A DNA stretch of 21,908 nucleotides from Promethearchaeia archaeon (lineage in GTDB: Archaea > Asgardarchaeota > Lokiarchaeia > Sigyniarchaeales > SOKP01), in assembly GCA_029856445.1 (NCBI GenBank), contig JAHQWY010000018.1, positions 1 to 21,908 on the forward strand, read 5' to 3'. Of this stretch, positions 15,302 to 21,908 are shown piece after piece. Both the position numbers and the translations under genes were made by a program. A model generated the notes under the pieces. It was not told the origin of the DNA and did no database searches. It worked only from the letters and a program-made list of their open reading frames with translations. The first letter of the stretch is position 1. Each line of letters begins with the position of its first letter.

Positions 15302-15886
15302 ATGAAAGTTGTTGTATTTAATGGAAGCCCTCGGGACGAAGGTAATACTCGTTTTTGTTTAAATATTGTTATGGATGAATTAAAGGCTGCTGGAGTAGAA
15401 GTGGAATATGTATGGATGGGCATGGATAAAATTCAAGGGTGTATTTCTTGCTATCGTTGCGCTCAGAATAGAGATAAAGAGTGTTCAGTTAAAACTGATA
15501 AATTAAATGAATATCTAGGAAAAATGATCGAAGCCGATGGCATTATCCTTGGAGCTCCTACTTACTTTGCAGATACACCAGCAAGAATGAAATCATTGAT
15601 TGAGAGAGCAGGTCTTGTAAGTAAAGTTAATGGAGACCTTTTAAAACATAAAGTTGGAGCTGCAGTTGTTTCTGTAAGGCGAGCTGGAGCGACACATGTT
15701 TATTCAAGTATCAATTATTTCTTCGGAATTAACCAAATGTTTATCGTAGGATCTAGTTATTGGAATCTTGGAATAAATCCTAATGTGATGAACGCTAAAG
15801 GTATGGATAAAGATACAGAAGGTAAACTTACATTTCAGAATTTAGGGAAGAATTTTGCATTTCTACTCAAAAAAATAGCAGCTTAA
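15302..15886 (+). CDS. Iron-sulfur flavoprotein / flavodoxin-fold FMN reductase
   Basis: A 194-residue NADPH-dependent FMN-reductase-family protein of the iron-sulfur flavoprotein (Isf) type. FMN phosphate loop NGSPRDEGNTRF (7-18), compact cluster motif C47-x2-C50-x2-C53-x7-C61 (GCISCYRC), which in Isf binds a [4Fe-4S] cluster, then GAPTYFADTPARMKSLIER (94-112), the second FMN-binding loop. Isf proteins of anaerobic archaea pass electrons from ferredoxin and can reduce oxygen, peroxide or quinone-like compounds. Starts at or near its transcription start (doubled TATA upstream) and is followed by a T-tract terminator at 15903-15925, so it is probably a single-gene unit. Role in redox protection is inference. 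Confidence 0.88.
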   Translation: MKVVVFNGSPRDEGNTRFCLNIVMDELKAAGVEVEYVWMGMDKIQGCISCYRCAQNRDKECSVKTDKLNEYLGKMIEADGIILGAPTYFADTPARMKSLIERAGLVSKVNGDLLKHKVGAAVVSVRRAGATHVYSSINYFFGINQMFIVGSSYWNLGINPNVMNAKGMDKDTEGKLTFQNLGKNFAFLLKKIAA

Positions 15887-15902
15887 TCTAAAAATTCAAA
15901 TA

Positions 15903-15925
15903 TTTTTTTTAATAACTTTTTTTTT
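15903..15925 (+). terminator. Poly-T terminator after the flavoprotein gene
   Basis: Two T runs, 8 bases (15903-15910) and 9 bases (15917-15925), directly after the stop at 15886. Archaeal RNA polymerase ends transcription on such T tracts without needing a hairpin. Confidence 0.6.
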
Positions 15926-15952
15926 GTATTAACCTTTCATAACTAGGAGAAT

Positions 15953-17128
15953 ATGAGTACTTTTAAATTAACAAGAATTAATAAATTTCTCCAAGAAAAA
16001 CAGCATCTAACTGAAGATTCTAAAATTGATGATATAATTAAAATAACAGATGATCTTTGTGGTTTACATTCAACTGATCTTAAAACCTCTTACTTATCCT
16101 TGTTAGCTAGAACAAAAAAGTTTAAAAAATCAGATTTAGAGAAGGAATTATATGAAAACAAAAGTATCGGAAGAGTTCGTGGTATGCGTAGAACTCTCTT
16201 CATTCAAACAAAAGCTATGATTCCTATAATTCATGCTGCTACATTTGGAATAATTGAAGAATCTTTTGAAAAATACATGGATGTTAGGGGTGTTTCAATG
16301 AAGGAATACCACAATTTATCTCCACAAATACTTGAAATTTTAAAAGATCAAGACCTTTCAGCATCTGAAATAAGGGAAAAACTAAATTCGAAATTAGATA
16401 TTCCAGCAATCATTCAGGTAATGTGCAATTATGGGTTATTAATTAGAGGTAAGCCGATTAAAAATTGGAAAGATAGACGAAATAAATATGCTTTATTCAA
16501 GAAATACTTTCCTGATATTGATTTATCAAAGATTAATGAGAAAGAAGCAATTCAAAATTTAGTAGAAAAATATATTAAAGCATATGGACCTGTATCTGAG
16601 GCTGATATTTCTTGGTGGACAGGTATAACTAAAACAAAAATTAGAGAATCATTAAAAAGAGTACAAAATCGACTAAAAAAGATACAAATTTCAGATATAC
16701 AAGATGAATTCATTATCCATGATGATGATCTAAAAAATTTAGAGCATGGGGAAAATTCTCAAGGAAGAACTTTAAACATCTTACCTGAACTAGATCCATA
16801 TCCAATGGGATATAAAATAAGAGATAGATATATCGATAGTAAAAATTATAATAAAGTTTTTGATAAATCAGGAAACATAACGTCAACTATATTATTAGAT
16901 GGCGTTGTGATAGGTGTCTGGGATACAGAAAATCAAAAGGAACCAACGGTTAAATTATATCTATTTCAACCATTAACGGAAGAATTACGAAATGAATTAT
17001 ATTTTCGAGCTGAAAAGGTTGGAAAATTTATTTTTAATGATGATGTTATAATTAAAGAATGTAAATCAATGATACCATTAACAGAAAGAACAGCGGGAGG
17101 ATTCATGACACCCCTAAAGAACTGCTAA
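15953..17128 (+). CDS. AlkZ/YcaQ-like winged-helix protein (HTH_42 family)
   Basis: A 391-residue protein of the HTH_42 family, to which the AlkZ/YcaQ DNA glycosylases belong; these unhook interstrand crosslinks by base excision. Visible marks: the N-terminal LCGLHSTDLKTSYLSLLAR block (35-53), RTLFI, tandem winged helices in the middle, and the C-terminal ILPELDPYPMGYKIRDR and GNITSTILLDGVVIGVW beta-barrel blocks. In AlkZ the N-terminal block carries a Q-x-Q pair (Q-x-D in YcaQ) needed for catalysis; here the matching positions are H39 and T41, so glycosylase activity is uncertain. AGGAG at 15945-15949 is the ribosome site. The sulfatase gene starts 24 bases after its stop, so they are likely one operon. 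Confidence 0.82.
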   Translation: MSTFKLTRINKFLQEKQHLTEDSKIDDIIKITDDLCGLHSTDLKTSYLSLLARTKKFKKSDLEKELYENKSIGRVRGMRRTLFIQTKAMIPIIHAATFGIIEESFEKYMDVRGVSMKEYHNLSPQILEILKDQDLSASEIREKLNSKLDIPAIIQVMCNYGLLIRGKPIKNWKDRRNKYALFKKYFPDIDLSKINEKEAIQNLVEKYIKAYGPVSEADISWWTGITKTKIRESLKRVQNRLKKIQISDIQDEFIIHDDDLKNLEHGENSQGRTLNILPELDPYPMGYKIRDRYIDSKNYNKVFDKSGNITSTILLDGVVIGVWDTENQKEPTVKLYLFQPLTEELRNELYFRAEKVGKFIFNDDVIIKECKSMIPLTERTAGGFMTPLKNC

Positions 17129-17152
17129 CAACAAAAACGAGAGATTGTTGAG

Positions 17153-18682
17153 ATGAGTGAAAAAACGAATGTATTATTTATAATCTCTGATCAGCAGAGA
17201 TATGATCATATGAGTTGTTCTGGAAATAAAATATTAAGAACTCCTAATCTGGATAGATTATCTAGAGAAGGAGTACACTTCACGAATGCATTTTGTACCA
17301 ATCCAATGTGTATGCCAAATAGGGCAACGCTATTAACGGGATTATATCCAAATGTTCATGGGGTTCGAAGTAATGGGATGATTTTGTCCAGCGATGTACC
17401 AACCATTACCCAAACACTTGCAAAAAGTGGGTGGCAAACAGTAGCATTTGGAAAATTACACCATCAATTTAATGTGGCACCTTATAAAGCGGGATATAAA
17501 TCTACCGAACATTTTCATGACTGGGTATTTCCTAAGAAAGGTGTTTATCCCGTACGTGAAAATTTCCCAATCCCCTATTATGGGTATCAAGAAGTTGAAA
17601 TGGCACTAGGACATGGAGCCTGTTTATGCGGTCATTATTTAGATTGGTTAGAAGAGAGATCTCCAGAACTCGCAAGTAAAATGAGAGAACGATGGAAGAG
17701 TACTGATAATTTTTTCTCTGTGTTTACTGAACATGAAATCCCTGTAGAACTCTATTCAAGTGCTTATGTTGTTGAAAGAACTATTGCCTTTTTGGAACGA
17801 CATGCAAATGGAGATTATGGAGAAAAACCTTTTTATATCCATTGCGGTTTCCCTGATCCTCACCAACCAGTATGGCCCCCAGGAAAGTATAAAACAATGT
17901 ATAATCCTGAAGATATTGAATTACCTAAGAGTTTTAAAAATCTCGATAATTTACGGAATCACCCTTACCTTGCTCCATATATTAATGTTATGCCAGGTGC
18001 AATGTTAAGAGAAACAACAGAAGAAGAAGCAAGATTGTTTATTGCTTACACTTATGGAATTGTTTCGCTCATAGACGAAAGTGTTGGTCAGATTTTACTA
18101 GCTCTTGAAAAGTTGGGTCATGCAGATAACACTATTGTAGTTTATACAAGCGACCATGGTGATTTAATGGGTGATCAGGGTATGTTATTTAAGGGACCAT
18201 CAACATATATGGGAGTTCTTCATATCCCTATGATATGGAGAGTTCCTGGAATAGTGAACCCCGGTACAACAGATGCCTTAATGAGCTCTATTGATTACCC
18301 GAAAACTATTCTAAATCTTTTAGGAATAAAAGAGAAACAACAACCTCCTGATATGCAAGGATATGACATAACTCCAATCTTAAGAGAACCTGAGAATTCT
18401 AAAATAAAACTAAGAGATTGTTGCTTAATCGAAGAAGATGAAGAAATCGGACCTCTTAACGTAAGATTAAGGCATTTAATAACAAAAAACCATAAATTAA
18501 CAATATATGAAGGTATTAAGGACTTTGGTGATTTATTCGACCGTAAAAACGATCCAAACGAATTACACAATCTTTGGTTTGATCCTGACTATAATAATAT
18601 ACGATTCTTTTTAGTGAATAGACTATTACAAGAATGTCTTAAGACTCAAACACGTTATCCTAAAAGGATAGCAGGAACCTAA
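17153..18682 (+). CDS. Cys-type S1 sulfatase, copy 1
   Basis: A 509-residue type I sulfatase/alkaline-phosphatase-superfamily enzyme. The active-site motif is C53-M-P-N-R57 (PMCMPNRATLLTG); C53 would be converted to formylglycine. Metal ligands: D13-Q14 (ISDQQR), D334-H335 (YTSDHGD). Substrate-side residues K101 and H103 (GKLHHQF), H237 (FPDPHQP) and K347 (LFKGP) are present. No signal peptide, so the enzyme is cytoplasmic. It splits sulfate (or phosphonate) esters; the DQ/DH metal set recalls phosphonate monoester hydrolases and related sulfatases, so the substrate class is open. It follows the AlkZ-like gene by 24 bases and is followed by a paralogue 51 bases on. No formylglycine-generating enzyme or anaerobic sulfatase maturase is in the window. 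Confidence 0.92.
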   Translation: MSEKTNVLFIISDQQRYDHMSCSGNKILRTPNLDRLSREGVHFTNAFCTNPMCMPNRATLLTGLYPNVHGVRSNGMILSSDVPTITQTLAKSGWQTVAFGKLHHQFNVAPYKAGYKSTEHFHDWVFPKKGVYPVRENFPIPYYGYQEVEMALGHGACLCGHYLDWLEERSPELASKMRERWKSTDNFFSVFTEHEIPVELYSSAYVVERTIAFLERHANGDYGEKPFYIHCGFPDPHQPVWPPGKYKTMYNPEDIELPKSFKNLDNLRNHPYLAPYINVMPGAMLRETTEEEARLFIAYTYGIVSLIDESVGQILLALEKLGHADNTIVVYTSDHGDLMGDQGMLFKGPSTYMGVLHIPMIWRVPGIVNPGTTDALMSSIDYPKTILNLLGIKEKQQPPDMQGYDITPILREPENSKIKLRDCCLIEEDEEIGPLNVRLRHLITKNHKLTIYEGIKDFGDLFDRKNDPNELHNLWFDPDYNNIRFFLVNRLLQECLKTQTRYPKRIAGT

Positions 18683-18698
18683 TAATAAATTATTATTA
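18680..18698. repeat. 9-1-9 AT-only inverted repeat between the sulfatase genes
   Basis: TAATAATAA and TTATTATTA flank one base, starting in the stop codon of the first sulfatase. It is low-complexity, and could be a weak hairpin or TATA-rich promoter DNA for the second sulfatase, or chance. Confidence 0.3.
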
Positions 18699-18733
18699 AA
18701 TTAATTCACCTAATACCAATCTAGAAAAAATTT

Positions 18734-20269
18734 ATGAGTATTATGAATGAAAAAATGAATGTTTTATTTATAATTACAGATGCTCAAAGAGTAGACCATT
18801 TAGGTTGTTATGGAAACAAAACATTAAAAACTCCGAATATTGATAAGTTTGCAAGTGAAAGTGTTAGGTTTACAAACTATTTCTGTACTAACCCAATTTG
18901 TATGCCCAACCGCGCTACTATGATGACTGGACTTTACCCAAATGTGCATGGAGTAAGAAGTAATGGAATAAATTTAAATGAAAATGTCCCTACAATTACA
19001 AAGACTCTTCGAAATAAAGGATGGCATACAGCGGCAATTGGTAAAATCCATCATCAATTCTGGATGGCTCCGTTTAAAAGGAAGTCGTTATCAGCAGAAA
19101 ACTTAGCGAGTTGGGCGCATCCAAAAGGTAGGAAGGATCCTGTAAGAGAAAAATTTCCAAATCCTTACTATGGCTATGATGAGGTAGAATTGGTTGTTGG
19201 AAATGGGAGCATATGCTCAGGACATTATATTGAATGGTTAGAAGAGAAATCCCCTAGTGTAGCAAATGATGTTAAAAAAAGATGCTTAAACTATGATTAT
19301 TTGTTTAGCCTTTATTGTGATGATATCCCTGAAGAATACTATAATACTACCTATGTTAAAGAACGTACCCTCGCATTTTTAGAACGTTTTGCTAAAGGAG
19401 ATTATGGAAATAAACCATTCTATCTGCATTGTTCATTTCCAGATCCTCATTACCCAATAATTCCTCCTAAAAGGTTTCGAGAGAGGTATAAACCTGAAGA
19501 TATAGAGCTTCCAGCTAACTTTAATGATGTAGAGAACTTGTATAATCATAAATTTTTAGGGAAACATCTGAAAAATCCACCTTTTAAGAAAGCATTTCTA
19601 CGAGAATCTACTGAAGACGAAGTCAAAAAAATTACTGCGTTAACATACGCTTCAATTACTTATGTTGATTATAGCATTGGTCAAATTTTAGCCTCCTTAG
19701 AAAAATTAGGTATTTCAGAAAACACAATCGTAATTTTTACTAGTGACCACGGTGATTTAATGGGTGATCATGGACTTTTATTTAAAGGACCTTGCCCTTT
19801 TAATGGAGTACTACAATTACCTTTAATATGGAAGGTCCCTGGGTTAAATATACAGGCAACTGTTTCAGATTCATTGGTCAGTACGATTGACTATCCTAAA
19901 ACTATTCTAAATCTATTAGGGATAAAAGGAAAGGACCACCCTCCAGATATGCAAGGTTATGACATAACTCCTATTTTAAAAAATCCTGAAAGAAAAATAA
20001 GAGAATGTTGCTTTATTGAAAATGATGAGGAAATAGGACCTTTAAAGTCCCGATTACGCCATTTAATCACAGAAGATTATAAATTAACCATTTATGAAGA
20101 TATTGTAGGTTTTGGAGATATTTATAATAGAAAAAATGATCCTGACGAATTAAATAACCTTTGGTATAATAAAGAATTTAAAGAAGAAAGATTTGAGCTT
20201 ATTGATAAATTATTACATGAAAACCTCAAAGCTCAATCATATTATCCGCAGAGGATAGCTGGAACGTAA
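18734..20269 (+). CDS. Cys-type S1 sulfatase, copy 2
   Basis: A 511-residue paralogue of the preceding sulfatase, collinear over its whole length and ending in nearly the same tail (YPQRIAGT against YPKRIAGT). Active-site motif C56-M-P-N-R60, metal ligands D16 and D338-H339 (FTSDHGD), K104/H106 (GKIHHQF), H239 (FPDPHYP) and K351. The one clear change is A17 where copy 1 has Q14, next to the first metal-binding Asp, so metal or substrate contacts may differ. No signal peptide. The start may be ATG 18734, or the later Met codons at 18743 and 18755. It probably arose by tandem duplication and then diverged in specificity. Its stop is 10 bases from that of the convergent metallo-beta-lactamase gene. 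Confidence 0.92.
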   Translation: MSIMNEKMNVLFIITDAQRVDHLGCYGNKTLKTPNIDKFASESVRFTNYFCTNPICMPNRATMMTGLYPNVHGVRSNGINLNENVPTITKTLRNKGWHTAAIGKIHHQFWMAPFKRKSLSAENLASWAHPKGRKDPVREKFPNPYYGYDEVELVVGNGSICSGHYIEWLEEKSPSVANDVKKRCLNYDYLFSLYCDDIPEEYYNTTYVKERTLAFLERFAKGDYGNKPFYLHCSFPDPHYPIIPPKRFRERYKPEDIELPANFNDVENLYNHKFLGKHLKNPPFKKAFLRESTEDEVKKITALTYASITYVDYSIGQILASLEKLGISENTIVIFTSDHGDLMGDHGLLFKGPCPFNGVLQLPLIWKVPGLNIQATVSDSLVSTIDYPKTILNLLGIKGKDHPPDMQGYDITPILKNPERKIRECCFIENDEEIGPLKSRLRHLITEDYKLTIYEDIVGFGDIYNRKNDPDELNNLWYNKEFKEERFELIDKLLHENLKAQSYYPQRIAGT

Positions 20270-20279
20270 AGAAAAGTTA

Positions 20280-21566
20280 TTAAGATTTTTCTAAATCTTT
20301 CAGTTTTTCTTTAATTTGCACTGCAGCATTGTTGATGATATTTGCAGCTATGAATGAGGATTCTTTTTTTGTTTTTTCTTTTAATGTTTTAAATTTCAAA
20401 TTTAAAGCTTTTAATCTTACTTCGCTACGCTCATTTTCACTTCCTTTTATTATTACATCAAGTATATGTAAAGCCAATTGTAATTTTCCTTCATTGTATA
20501 GGTTCATTGCATGTTCTAAGTATTTTCCTTCAGGACTAATCTTTAAGAATTCTCTCGCAATTTTATTTGATTTTGCCGGGAACAAATCAGTTGGATTTCC
20601 GCTATTATACCAACCATGATAAAGTCTGTAAGTTGCATGTATTGCAAAACGATAGCATCCATACATTTCTCTTAAATGAGGACTTTCCTTAAATTTAACA
20701 GGGAAAATATCTAGCATTTCATGGAATATTTGTTCGAACCATTTACCTTCATTTAACCTTTTAACGACCTCATCATGTATAAAATGCATTGCTTCGGCTG
20801 TAATTGATAAAGCCTCTTTAACTTCTTTTTTTCCTTGAATCATTCTACCGTGACCAGGAATTAAATAATCTGCTTCCTTTTCAATCATTTTCTCCATGGC
20901 TAGTGCCCAATCTTTTGGGTATCTTTGAACTTTATAAGGATTCCCTACATTCGGAAATGAACTAACCATTAAATCTCCTGCACAAATGGTCTTCCTTTTA
21001 GGTACCCATAACCATATAGAATCGTCAGTTTCCCCTTTATTATGGTAAATTTCAAATAAAATATCGTCCAGTTTGAACTTATGAAAATCTTCATTCCCTT
21101 TGAGGATTATTGTCGGTCTAAGTGTCTGTTGAGCAGAAACTGCAGCATCTTGTGTTCTTCCTCTTAAAGAGGCAAATTGCATTTTATTTATCCAATCGTG
21201 ATACTCCTCAAGCATTTCATATTTTTCAAACCTTTTTATACAATTTTCATGAGCTATTATTTCAGGCATCTCCCAACCTTTCTCATTAATTTCTTCCAGA
21301 AAAGGATCATATCCAAAAGCATGATCAAAATGACCATGTGAATATATTATATATTTGATGGGCTTATCTGTAAAAGTTCTTACACTATCGAATGTTCTTC
21401 TTGCCATTTGTCTTAGCGGGAAATCGAACAACACTAATCCCTGTTCAGTTTCAAATACACACGTGTTTCCAAAACCGGGAATAAAATAACAACATCTATC
21501 CGCAAATGAAGTAGATTGAAACATCCCAACCCAATCACGCATATCTTCATTTGTGTTTCTTGCCAT
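20280..21566 (-). CDS. Metallo-beta-lactamase-fold protein, alkylsulfatase-like
   Basis: A 428-residue protein. Residues 20-245 are a metallo-beta-lactamase fold with H77-x-H79-x-D81-H82 (YSHGHFDHAFG), E179 in HNKGETDDS at the place where most members have His, D198 (CAGDLM) and H239 (IPGHG). Residues 255-350 resemble the dimerisation domain of SdsA1/BDS1-type alkylsulfatases: AEAMHFIHDEVVKRLNEGK, then YRFAIHATYRLYHGW and SGNPTDLFP. The end is a helical region like the SCP-2/tail of those enzymes but shorter. SdsA1-type enzymes are longer and have Glu at both non-His metal sites, so this is a short, mixed version. It may cleave alkyl sulfates or a related ester. No signal peptide. A minus-strand TATA box (CTTATATTTTAAAG, 21611-21624) precedes it. 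Confidence 0.85.
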   Translation of the reverse strand: MARNTNEDMRDWVGMFQSTSFADRCCYFIPGFGNTCVFETEQGLVLFDFPLRQMARRTFDSVRTFTDKPIKYIIYSHGHFDHAFGYDPFLEEINEKGWEMPEIIAHENCIKRFEKYEMLEEYHDWINKMQFASLRGRTQDAAVSAQQTLRPTIILKGNEDFHKFKLDDILFEIYHNKGETDDSIWLWVPKRKTICAGDLMVSSFPNVGNPYKVQRYPKDWALAMEKMIEKEADYLIPGHGRMIQGKKEVKEALSITAEAMHFIHDEVVKRLNEGKWFEQIFHEMLDIFPVKFKESPHLREMYGCYRFAIHATYRLYHGWYNSGNPTDLFPAKSNKIAREFLKISPEGKYLEHAMNLYNEGKLQLALHILDVIIKGSENERSEVRLKALNLKFKTLKEKTKKESSFIAANIINNAAVQIKEKLKDLEKS

Positions 21567-21721
21567 TATAAATCAACATCTTTTTTTAATTTTTCAACCA
21601 CTAATTTTTTCTTTAAAATATAAGATTTCAACAATTCCTTTAAGTTTTTGCTTACTAATCTTAAATTCTATAAAGTTCCTACAAATTTTTAAAATCAAAG
21701 TATTATATTTTATATTAGGAT

Positions 21722-21733
21722 AAAATATTTAAA
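21722..21733 (+). promoter_or_regulatory. TATA promoter of the right-edge gene
   Basis: AAAATATTTAAA, 54-65 bases before ATG 21787, with a Shine-Dalgarno AAGGG at 21776-21780. This predicts a leader of about 30 bases carrying the ribosome site. Confidence 0.5.
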
Positions 21734-21786
21734 GACAGAACTGATTGTATTTAATAATTACGATTTAAGATTCTTAAGGGTTTGAA

Positions 21787-21908
21787 ATGGTACATTATTA
21801 TAAATTAAAACGAGAACTAATAGTTTTAATCGTTTTTATGTTTCTTAGTATTGGGTTATTTCAATTCATCCCATTCTCCAATGCTCAAACTAATGGTGAA
21901 CCTATATC
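21787..21908 (+). CDS. Secreted or surface protein, N-terminal fragment
   Basis: Frame open to the right edge; 40 residues visible. A basic start (MVHYYKLKRE) is followed by a hydrophobic core (LIVLIVFMFLSIGLFQF) and a polar turn ending FSNA before QTNGE, a typical Sec signal peptide with cleavage after SNA near residue 33. The mature protein is not visible, so function cannot be given. The start is supported by AAGGG 6 bases upstream and a TATA box at 21722-21733. It is divergent from the metallo-beta-lactamase gene across a 220-base spacer in which I see no other gene. Confidence 0.7.
   Translation, partial: MVHYYKLKRELIVLIVFMFLSIGLFQFIPFSNAQTNGEPI

Noticed and set aside
17760..18008. Alternative-frame ORF inside the first sulfatase
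   Set aside because: Lies fully within a clear sulfatase frame with all catalytic residues.

Overview
The window is strongly AT-rich, uses ATG and TTG starts, and has archaeal TATA-type promoters a short distance before many genes. The gene content is archaeal: a methanopterin-type methyltransferase (MtrH-like), GH57 glucanotransferase, Pcm, U32 protein, an iron-sulfur flavoprotein and many radical SAM / Fe-S proteins. Eukaryote-flavoured items (a RING-like zinc finger fragment and a TPR/alpha-SNAP-like solenoid protein) make an Asgard-type (Promethearchaeota) anaerobic archaeon the best guess. This is inference from gene content only; no rRNA, tRNA, CRISPR array or transposon was found.

Layout. 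1-2689: a four-gene block on the plus strand (RING-like fragment, a small protein with an internal repeat, an orphan divergent MtrH, a TPR protein). 2701-5594: two radical SAM enzymes transcribed divergently from a 260-bp spacer with two perfect inverted repeats. 5679-6636: a minus-strand pair, a stand-alone MESH1-like ppGpp-hydrolase-type HD protein behind an ArsR-type winged-helix regulator. 6637-7436: a gene-poor 800-bp stretch with a cluster of palindromes ahead of a ribbon-helix-helix protein (7437-8096).

8106-12427 is the clearest regulatory unit: a maltokinase-like gene and a GH57 4-alpha-glucanotransferase diverge from a 416-bp spacer. Each promoter carries the same 26-bp element, a perfect 17-bp palindrome fused to a TATA box that reads on both strands. 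This looks like a private alpha-glucan/maltose regulon. Directly after it (12558-13053) lie two very short genes whose products align with each other without gaps around one shared Trp, an unrecognised tandem pair of basic microproteins.

13050-14984: a U32-family gene and pcm in one minus-strand operon. 15302-20269: a plus-strand run of an iron-sulfur flavoprotein, an AlkZ-like winged-helix protein lacking the known catalytic Gln pair, and two tandemly duplicated Cys-type sulfatases. They face a metallo-beta-lactamase protein with an alkylsulfatase-like C-terminal half (20280-21566). Together these suggest a cytoplasmic sulfate-ester hydrolysis locus. The window ends in the start of a secreted protein gene.
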